A program made the translations under genes and the position numbers. 64,000 nucleotides of DNA, taken from the NCBI RefSeq assembly GCF_000717335.1, contig NZ_JNYZ01000021.1:178156-242155 (forward strand), in the 5' to 3' direction. Positions 43,524 through 49,576 of the stretch are shown here, piece after piece. Position 1 is the first letter of the stretch; every line of letters begins with the position of its first letter. The notes beneath the pieces were generated by a model. That model did no database searches and was not told the DNA's origin. It saw nothing but the letters and a program-made list of their open reading frames with translations. This stretch comes from Amycolatopsis jejuensis (lineage in GTDB: Bacteria; Actinomycetota; Actinomycetes; Mycobacteriales; Pseudonocardiaceae).

Positions 43524-43583
43524 CCGCAGTAACCAGCGGAAACGCCGGGTCACCCACCACTGGGCGACCCGGCGTTTCCCGTT
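43517..43583. repeat. Direct repeat, left copy (tRNA-Ser 3' end plus terminator hairpin)
   Basis: The exact 58-bp core at 43526-43583 recurs at 45281-45338. With one mismatch the match extends 9 bp further left into the tRNA acceptor end (TCCTCCGC). It includes a strong hairpin with 14-bp arms GGAAACGCCGGGTC / GACCCGGCGTTTCC, probably the tRNA terminator. The pair looks like att-type repeats. Confidence 0.88.
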
Positions 43584-43684
43584 CGGTCTCAGTCCGACCT
43601 GTCTGCCACTTGCTCTGCTCGCCAAGTTCCAGGATCGACCGCCGAGCGTCATCGGCGCACGATGCGATGGAGCTACTTCCTTGG

Positions 43685-43805
43685 CTACTTGAAACCTACT
43701 TGAAACTTCCGATCAAGCTCCTGAACTGCACAAACGCCGCTCTCAACTGACTACTTGAAAGCTCGGCGGCCCCGTCCCGCGACGCCCGTACTGCCCCTAC
43801 TTGAA
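43685..43805. promoter_or_regulatory. Four CTACTTGAA iterons upstream of the AlbA-type gene
   Basis: The exact nonamer CTACTTGAA occurs at 43685, 43696, 43751 and 43797. The first two are 11 bp apart and the last lies about 20 bp before GTG 43824. The repeats sit in the island leader and look like binding sites for an island-encoded or host regulator. Confidence 0.65.
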
Positions 43806-43823
43806 GAGGTTTAGAGTACACGC

Positions 43824-43932
43824 GTGACCGCGAACCAGATCGACAAGGCCCTCTCTCGCCCTGTCGAGGAAGTCGGCAGCGCACTTCTGACCCGCCCACG
43901 AGGACCAGTGGTTCGACCGCAAGTCGTCACGC
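43824..43932 (+). pseudogene. 5' part of AlbA-type gene, out of frame with the rest
   Basis: GTG 43824 opens MTANQIDKALSRPVEEVGSA and LLTRP, the expected N-terminus of this protein family. The continuation EDQWFDRKSSRMAAKDL is in the next frame, after one extra base near 43899. The intact gene would therefore run 43824-45258. The cause is either a mutation or a base error in this assembly. Confidence 0.65.
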
Positions 43933-45258
43933 ATGGCTGCCAAGGATCTGGCACCGGCGCTGGTCGCCTTCGCGAATGCGGAAGGCGGAACTATTGTCGT
44001 CGGGCTTCATAATGGCCAGGTTCAAGGTTTCGAGGGGCGCGAACAAAAGCTGAACCAACTTCGCCAGGCGCCAATCGACTTCACAACCCCGCCCGTTCGA
44101 GCCGCCTTCGAGGAAGTCGGTTGTATCAACTCCGAAGGTAACTCCGACAGACTCCTTGTCATTCGGATCGATCCAAGCGAAGTCGTTCATGAGACCCAGT
44201 CATCGGACTGCTTTCTCAGGATTGGCGACGAAAGCCGAAAACTCAACTTCACCCAACAGCAAGAACTTCAGTTCGACAAGGGCCAAAGCCAGTATGATGG
44301 CCACCCTGCCCGCTTCGCGACCTACTCGATGCTCGACGCGCAACTCGTTCAGTTCTACAAGAAAAACATGGGATCGAGCGACGAGACCACCAGGGTTTTC
44401 AGAGCCCGCAGCCTCACCACACCACAGGGCGCTATCACAAACGCCGGTTACCTCTTATTCGCAAAAAGCCCTGGCGAGCTGTTTCCCAATACGCATGTTC
44501 GAGTACTTCGCTTTCTCACCAACGAACGCGGAACGGGCGCCCGGCTGGGAGTCGAAGAGGGAACTGACGAAAGATTAGAAGGACCCATTCCATACCTTAT
44601 CCAAAGGGCAACACAGAAAATCGAAGAACTAGTTCCCCATCGCCGCTCTCTGCAATCCAGTGGGACATTCGAAGCTGCGCCGATCGTTCCCCGCGATGCC
44701 TGGCTCGAGGGGCTGGTCAACGCCGTTATTCACCGCTCATACAGCCTCTCCGGCGACCACATACGGGTAGAAATCTACCCCAATCGAATTGAGATCGAGA
44801 GCCCCGGAAGATTCCCCGGACTCGCAAACCCCAGAAATCCACTCGAAATCAGTCGATTTGCGCGAAACCCTCGAATAGCACGCGTCTGTGCAGACCTGAG
44901 AATCGGCCAAGAACTCGGAGAAGGCATCAAGCGGATTTTCGAGTCGATGCAGCAAGTCGGGTTGACGGATCCGATCTACCGGCAAAGCGCAGGTAGCGTG
45001 CGTCTCATTCTGGCTGCGCTGCCCAGGATCGACCCCGTAACAGCAGGCCGCCTACCATCTGGCAGCCAAAAAGTCCTCGACATCCTGCGAAGCGCGGGAC
45101 AACCATTGGGGACGGGGGACATTGCCGAAGCAATGGAGCTGAGTCGCCCGGCAGCCAAGGCCCGCCTGGATGCGCTTCAAGAGGTCCGTCTCGTCCGGTG
45201 GGTGGGCAAGTCACCACGTGATCCGCGGGCGACGTGGGAACTAGCCGAGGGCTGGTGA
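43933..45258 (+). CDS. AlbA_2/Schlafen-type DNA-binding ATPase-like protein (main frame)
   Basis: An open frame of 441 residues. The N-terminal AlbA_2 domain has ALVAFANAEGGTIVVGLHNG and FLRIGDES. The middle carries a GHKL/HATPase_c_4-like region (WLEGLVNAVIHRSYSLSGDH, then PNRIEIESPGRFPG). A winged helix closes the protein (DILRSAGQPLGTGDIAEAME). Related proteins act as transcription regulators or in genome defence; no role is proven here. ATG 43933 is internal to the domain, because family sequence continues upstream across a frameshift. Codon usage is clearly less GC-rich than in neighbouring genes, so recent acquisition is likely. Confidence 0.82.
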   Translation: MAAKDLAPALVAFANAEGGTIVVGLHNGQVQGFEGREQKLNQLRQAPIDFTTPPVRAAFEEVGCINSEGNSDRLLVIRIDPSEVVHETQSSDCFLRIGDESRKLNFTQQQELQFDKGQSQYDGHPARFATYSMLDAQLVQFYKKNMGSSDETTRVFRARSLTTPQGAITNAGYLLFAKSPGELFPNTHVRVLRFLTNERGTGARLGVEEGTDERLEGPIPYLIQRATQKIEELVPHRRSLQSSGTFEAAPIVPRDAWLEGLVNAVIHRSYSLSGDHIRVEIYPNRIEIESPGRFPGLANPRNPLEISRFARNPRIARVCADLRIGQELGEGIKRIFESMQQVGLTDPIYRQSAGSVRLILAALPRIDPVTAGRLPSGSQKVLDILRSAGQPLGTGDIAEAMELSRPAAKARLDALQEVRLVRWVGKSPRDPRATWELAEGW

Positions 45259-45271
45259 ACACCGCATTGTC

Positions 45272-45338
45272 TCCTCCGCAGCAGTAACCAGCGGAAACGC
45301 CGGGTCACCCACCACTGGGCGACCCGGCGTTTCCCGTT
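45272..45338. repeat. Direct repeat, right copy
   Basis: The 58-bp core at 45281-45338 is identical to 43526-43583, preceded by TCCTCCGC copied from the tRNA end. It begins 13 nt after the AlbA-type stop and closes a 1.69-kb insert. Confidence 0.88.
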
Positions 45339-45346
45339 TCGAAACC

Positions 45347-46108
45347 TCAACCGTCGACAGGCGAAGAATCCCGCCGACTGAGGTAGTCCTTGATCAGTTC
45401 CCGTAGTCGCGATTGGCCGAACGTCGGGCCGTGGCCTGGGTACACCACCTCCACCGGCAGGTCTGCCAACCGTCGCATGGTGTGGCAGTACTCCGGGATG
45501 TCGGCGCCGTGGATGTCGTCCAGTAGCTGGTCGTCTTCGTCCAGGTCGTAGATCACGTCGCCGGAGAACAGGGACTTCGACTTGGGGTCGTAGAGTGCGA
45601 TGCTGCCGGGGGTGTGGCCCGGTAGGTGCAGGACTTCCAAGGTGCGACCGCCCAGGTCCAGCACGTCGCCGTCGTGCAGGTGGTGCGTTGCCGGGGCCGG
45701 GTGTAACTGGTAGGCGTGCGGGTCGTAATCGGGGGACGGCGTTGCCGAAATCAGCAACGGCGGCAGCGGAATGGCGGACAGGCCGAGAGTTTCGGCCAGT
45801 ACCGCGCTTTCCAAGGAGCCAGGTAAAGGAGAGCCGACGGGTTCCAGGGGATGTGCCCACCGCTCGGTGAATTCGTGCGCCCCGCCCATGTGGTCCAGGT
45901 GGGCGTGAGTGAGGACGACAGTCGGTTCGCGGGCGGACAATTGCCGCACTACCGGGGCAAGAGGGGCGACCCCAAGGCCGGAATCGATCAGGACGTCACG
46001 TTCCTGTCCGCGGAGATGCCAGATGTTCGCTTGGAGAAAGGGATGTACCTGAGGCTCGGAGATCAACGACAGGCCATCGCCGACTTCCGTCACCGAGTAC
46101 CAATCCAT
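45347..46108 (-). CDS. Metallo-beta-lactamase-fold hydrolase
   Basis: A binuclear metal hydrolase of 253 residues. The motif THAHLDHMGGAHE (HxHxDH) lies near residue 67, LPGHTPGSIAL provides the next metal His, FSGDVIYD the bridging Asp, and VYPGHGPTFG the last His. ATG 46108 overlaps the permease stop as TGATG, so the two are co-translated. The substrate is unknown; pairing with an NCS1 permease suggests hydrolysis of an imported cyclic compound. Confidence 0.9.
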   Translation of the reverse strand: MDWYSVTEVGDGLSLISEPQVHPFLQANIWHLRGQERDVLIDSGLGVAPLAPVVRQLSAREPTVVLTHAHLDHMGGAHEFTERWAHPLEPVGSPLPGSLESAVLAETLGLSAIPLPPLLISATPSPDYDPHAYQLHPAPATHHLHDGDVLDLGGRTLEVLHLPGHTPGSIALYDPKSKSLFSGDVIYDLDEDDQLLDDIHGADIPEYCHTMRRLADLPVEVVYPGHGPTFGQSRLRELIKDYLSRRDSSPVDG

Positions 46109-47523
46109 CAGCGATTCCCTTCGCGCATCAACCTGGATTTGCCGATCACGACATAAAGCACACCCGCGACGATCGGACCGGCCACAATGGACAGATCGGT
46201 CCCGGTCAAGGCGGCGAATGGGCCGGTCAGGATCGTGGTTTCCACGCACAGCAGTCCGACGGCGGTTCCGATGACCACTGCGCCGACACCTGCCGGGTTG
46301 AAACCGGAGCGGTACCAGAATGGACCACCGGGGCGTTCGTCGTGCAATTGGTGGCCGTCGTAACGGTTGCGGCGCAATACGATGTCCACTGCATAGACCG
46401 TCGTGGCGGGGGCGAGGTAGGCGACGGTCAACGCGAGCAGATTGCTCACGCCGGTCAGGAAACTCGCGGAAAGCAAAGCGTAGGCACACAACGCGCCACC
46501 GATCACGGCGTCGATCAAAACGGTGCGGGCCCGGCTCATGCGGACTCCGATCGCCTGTAGCGAAAGCCCTGCCGAATAAGCAGTCAACACGTTGTTGGTG
46601 ATCGAGCCGAGGACGAGAATCAACAGGAAGATCGGATAGAACCAGCCCGGTAAAATGGCGCGGAAGGAAGTCTGCGGGTCACTCATGTCGACCACCGTCC
46701 CGGCGAGAATTCCGATCCCGCCCAGGATCATGGCCGGCAGCCAGCCCCCGAAAGCCGTCCAGGCGGCGACCCGCCATTTCGACGTATGCGTTGGCAGGTA
46801 ACGGGAATAGTCCGCGCTGGAGCCCCACGACAACGGCGCCGCTCCGACGAGGACGACGCCGCTCAGTGCCGCGGCCCAGAACGCGCCGCCGTGCAAGGGC
46901 TCGACGGAATGCAGGGTCGCGCGGGTGGTGACGAACCCGCCGAGGGTCAGCATGCACACCCCCAGCACCACCGTGAACACCGCGCTGACCCGCACGATCG
47001 TCGCGTGGCCGTAGATGCTGATGGTGAACGTGACCACGCCGATGACGACCGCCACGAGCACCTCGACCAGCGCTGTCACCGGAATTCCCAGCGATTCGAT
47101 CAGCGCGAACCCGGCGAGCGCACCGATCGCGAGATTCAGGCCCTCGTACACGACCGCGGTCAGCCAGCCGAGCCCGGCGCCGAACACCCGGTTGCCGCGG
47201 ACACCGAGCATCGCGCGCATGATCACTTCGCTCGGGGTGCCCGAGCTCGGTCCGCTGATGGCGAGGAGACCGATCACCAGCCACAGCAGGTTGCCGATGG
47301 CCAGCACCACGAACGCCTGCCACGGCGCGAGCCCGAGCACGATCAGGCTTCCGCCCAGCAGCAGGTACACGTAAGCGACGTTCGCGGACAGCCACACCGG
47401 AAACAGCTGCGCCGGCTTGCCGTGGCGGTCCTTCTCGGGGATGTACTCGATCCCACGCGTTTCGATCTTGCCTGCCACGTCGATCGCCGCAGGTTGCGCA
47501 CCGGTTCGGGAGGAAAGCTTCAT
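46108..47523 (-). CDS. NCS1-family permease (purine/cytosine/hydantoin-type transporter)
   Basis: A transporter of 471 residues with about 12 helices. The NCS1 opening RGIEYIPEKDRHGKPAQLF is followed by FPVWLSANVAYVYLLLG. LSWGSSADYSRYLPTHTSKW near 220 and NNVLTAYSAGLSLQAIGVR near 300 are family hallmarks. ATG 47523 follows AAGGGGAGTGG; the longer frame to 47568 crosses the operator region. It is divergent from a TetR regulator and coupled to a metallo-hydrolase. Confidence 0.9.
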   Translation of the reverse strand: MKLSSRTGAQPAAIDVAGKIETRGIEYIPEKDRHGKPAQLFPVWLSANVAYVYLLLGGSLIVLGLAPWQAFVVLAIGNLLWLVIGLLAISGPSSGTPSEVIMRAMLGVRGNRVFGAGLGWLTAVVYEGLNLAIGALAGFALIESLGIPVTALVEVLVAVVIGVVTFTISIYGHATIVRVSAVFTVVLGVCMLTLGGFVTTRATLHSVEPLHGGAFWAAALSGVVLVGAAPLSWGSSADYSRYLPTHTSKWRVAAWTAFGGWLPAMILGGIGILAGTVVDMSDPQTSFRAILPGWFYPIFLLILVLGSITNNVLTAYSAGLSLQAIGVRMSRARTVLIDAVIGGALCAYALLSASFLTGVSNLLALTVAYLAPATTVYAVDIVLRRNRYDGHQLHDERPGGPFWYRSGFNPAGVGAVVIGTAVGLLCVETTILTGPFAALTGTDLSIVAGPIVAGVLYVVIGKSRLMREGNR

Positions 47524-47540
47524 TGCGACCACTCCCCTTA

Positions 47541-47646
47541 TTGGGCATTCGCTCAACAAGGAGTACAACCCCGGCGGTAGTCGATGTCAAGAAGCAAGAG
47601 AGACCACCAGGAACCGGCAACGCTGGATTGTTGGCCGAAAGACCAA
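47541..47646. promoter_or_regulatory. Two related palindromes in the permease/TetR divergent promoter
   Basis: TTGGGC-ATTC-GCTCAA (47541-47556) lies just before the permease start, and TTGGCC-GAAA-GACCAA (47631-47646) lies 12 nt before the TetR start. Both are imperfect 6-4-6 dyads of the same shape, consistent with TetR-type operators. Confidence 0.5.
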
Positions 47647-47658
47647 TAAGCTGCCCAG

Positions 47659-48270
47659 ATGCCGACACGTCGCAAGCCGGAGGAGCGGCGGCAGGAAATC
47701 GTCGCGGCCGCGCTGCGGCTGGCCGATCCGGTCGGGCTCGACCGGATCACGTCGCGAGACGTCGCGGCCGAACTGGACGTCGCGCCGGGCCTCGTGCACC
47801 ACTACTTCGCCACCATGGACGAGCTGATCGCAGCCGCATTCGCCGAGTTCACCGCGGCCGAGCACACCCGGCTCCGCCGCACGGTCGACCCGTTACCGCC
47901 GCTCCCGGCGCTCTGCGCGTACGTCGCCTACCACCTCGCGGGCGACCAGACGTCGGCCCGGATCTGGATGGGTGCCTGGGCAGCCGCGCCCCGGCGGCCG
48001 AAGCTCGCCGTGGAAGTGGACAACCGGATGATCGCCGGGCTGCAGTACCTGCGTGAGCTGCTCGAACGGGGCCACGCCGCCGAGGCCTTCACGGTGCCCG
48101 ACCCCGAGCTGAGCGCGTACCGGATCCTTGTGCTCCTCGACGGCCTCCTGGTGCAGGCGTACATGCGCCCGGGAAAGCGTTACGGCGACGTCGATTCCCT
48201 CGCCTGGGACACCGTCGAGCGCGAGGTCTCCCTCCCGGCGGGCACCCTGCGCGGGCGCGCGGCCGACTAG
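47659..48270 (+). CDS. TetR-family regulator (BetI-like)
   Basis: A protein of 203 residues. The HTH at 12-50 includes RITSRDVAAELDVAPGLVHH, with a BetI-like C-terminal ligand domain (ARIWMGAWAAAPRRPKLAVE). ATG 47659 directly follows a dyad that could be its own operator. It is divergent from the NCS1 permease/hydrolase operon, its likely target. Confidence 0.9.
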   Translation: MPTRRKPEERRQEIVAAALRLADPVGLDRITSRDVAAELDVAPGLVHHYFATMDELIAAAFAEFTAAEHTRLRRTVDPLPPLPALCAYVAYHLAGDQTSARIWMGAWAAAPRRPKLAVEVDNRMIAGLQYLRELLERGHAAEAFTVPDPELSAYRILVLLDGLLVQAYMRPGKRYGDVDSLAWDTVEREVSLPAGTLRGRAAD

Positions 48271-48306
48271 CCCGTCCCACCCTGTGGACGCTGGCAGAAT
48301 TCGAAG

Positions 48307-48687
48307 ATGGACCTCAAAGTGGCACAGGACTTCACCAACGAGTGGGTGCGGGCGTGGAACGCCCACGATCTGGGCACCTTGCTGGCGCACTTCGCCGACG
48401 ACGTCACCTTCCGGTCGCCGGTTGCCGCGCGGGTGCTCGACGGCAGTGACGGCGTGCTGCGGGGCAAGGCCGCGCTGCGGGCGTACTGGGAGAAAGGACT
48501 GCAGCTGATCCCCGATCTGCGGTTCGAGGTCGTCGGGACCTACGTCGGCGTCGATGCGCTCGTGATCAACTACCGCAACCAGAAGGGCGGGCTCGTGAAC
48601 GAGGTCCTGCTCTTCGACGGTCCGCTCGTCGTCGAGGGCTATGGCACCTACCTGGGTGACGACCCGAACCCCGCCGGAGCGCGCTGA
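48307..48687 (+). CDS. NTF2/SnoaL-like fold protein
   Basis: A 126-residue cone-shaped alpha+beta protein: DFTNEWVRAWNAHDLGTLLA helix, HFADDVTFRSPVA strand-loop, and C-terminal strands. It lies 36 nt downstream of the TetR gene on the same strand, so it may be co-transcribed. No catalytic residues can be assigned. It is distinct in sequence from the NTF2-like gene at 5548-5970. Confidence 0.82.
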   Translation: MDLKVAQDFTNEWVRAWNAHDLGTLLAHFADDVTFRSPVAARVLDGSDGVLRGKAALRAYWEKGLQLIPDLRFEVVGTYVGVDALVINYRNQKGGLVNEVLLFDGPLVVEGYGTYLGDDPNPAGAR

Positions 48688-48764
48688 CCGGGTCGATCGT
48701 CGCTGTGTGCAACCGGAACGGGGGCTGGGATCGGCCGAACGGTCCTACCCGCTAGGCTTCGCCG

Positions 48765-48955
48765 AAGACTTGTTCGTACCCCCTCGGAGAGGTTTTTCGG
48801 TGTCACGAATACCGTTTTGACCTGGGCGCGGGCGACCGCGCGCAGCCGAGAAACCCGCAGGTCAGCAGGCTGGGACGCGGGTCGGGACCGGCTTCGCGCA
48901 CCCGTGCGGCCCGCGCAAGAGAAGGCCCCGGATGCCCGACCGCGTCCGGGGCTTT
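48765..48955 (+). ncRNA. Candidate structured small RNA or leader upstream of the FtsK operon
   Basis: No coding frame is convincing in 48688-49054. The region shows a possible -10 (TAGGCT at about 48753), a GACCTG/CAGGTC closing helix around a GCGCGG-GCGA-CCGCGC hairpin, further GC-rich helices, and a clean intrinsic terminator. It matches no RNA family I can recall; it could be an sRNA or an attenuating leader. Confidence 0.35.
48925..48955 (+). terminator. Intrinsic terminator upstream of the FtsK operon
   Basis: Perfect 8-bp stem GCCCCGGA / TCCGGGGC with a 12-nt loop, followed by TTTGT. It lies about 100 bp before the first gene of the operon. Confidence 0.7.
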
Positions 48956-49054
48956 GTCGATTCTCCCGTTCTCCCTTACTTACCGAAGACACCTGATCAC
49001 GCTAAGTTTGTATGTGGTCGTTCCAGCCCATGACGCACCGAGGAGTCCGCCCCC

Positions 49055-49315
49055 ATGGCCGGAGTGGAAGAGATCCGCGCTGGTATCGCGCTCGCGAACG
49101 AGAAGGCGTCCGCGAGCATCGCCGCATTGCAGCAGGCGGCGCAAGCACTCGAGGAAGCCCAGCTGTCGCTGAACCAGGCAACCCAGGGCAGCAGCCAGCA
49201 CGAGGTGAATCAGGCACACGGCCTGCTCGCCGAGGCACTGCAAGGGATCAGCGGCATGCAGAGCACGATCCAGGCCGGGATCTCGTCGGCCGACTCCTAC
49301 TCGGCCCGGCTGTAA
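49055..49315 (+). CDS. Short helical protein (DUF6244-like), first gene of FtsK operon
   Basis: An 86-residue, almost entirely helical protein with Ala/Gln heptads (ASIAALQQAAQALEEAQLSL). It resembles WXG100-sized secretion substrates in length but lacks a WXG motif. It recalls short proteins labelled DUF6244 in related actinomycetes (from memory). ATG 49055 is preceded by CGAGGAG. The next gene starts 5 nt after its stop. Confidence 0.75.
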   Translation: MAGVEEIRAGIALANEKASASIAALQQAAQALEEAQLSLNQATQGSSQHEVNQAHGLLAEALQGISGMQSTIQAGISSADSYSARL

Positions 49316-49320
49316 CCTCG

Positions 49321-49569
49321 ATGCCGGGACTCGCCGAAATCCACCAGCTGCTCACTGCCGCGCGGGCAGGGGTCGGCGACGGGCGGGCGCACGCCGAGCG
49401 GGCCAAGGCTCTGCTCGGCGACGCCCGGCGCGCGCTCGTCGACGCACAGGCCAAGGCCGACCCGTGGCTCCCGCAGCAGCTGGCGCAGGCCGACGAGGCA
49501 CTGGACCACCTCCTCACCCGCCTATCCGCCGCCGACGACCTGGTTGGCGGATACCAGTCACGCCTGTAG
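49321..49569 (+). CDS. Second short helical protein of the FtsK operon
   Basis: An 82-residue helical protein (MPGLAEIHQLLTAARAGVGD, ending SAADDLVGGYQSRL). Its ending resembles SSADSYSARL of the preceding protein, so the two may be paralogues that pair, as EsxA/EsxB do. It has no WXG motif and no signal peptide. It lies 5 nt after the first gene and 7 nt before the ATPase gene. Confidence 0.75.
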   Translation: MPGLAEIHQLLTAARAGVGDGRAHAERAKALLGDARRALVDAQAKADPWLPQQLAQADEALDHLLTRLSAADDLVGGYQSRL

Positions 49570-49576
49570 GAACGAG

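Noticed and set aside
43685..43805. CRISPR-like array from the CTACTTGAA repeats
   Set aside because: Units are 9 bp with irregular spacing (11, 55 and 46 bp) and no cas genes; iterons fit better.
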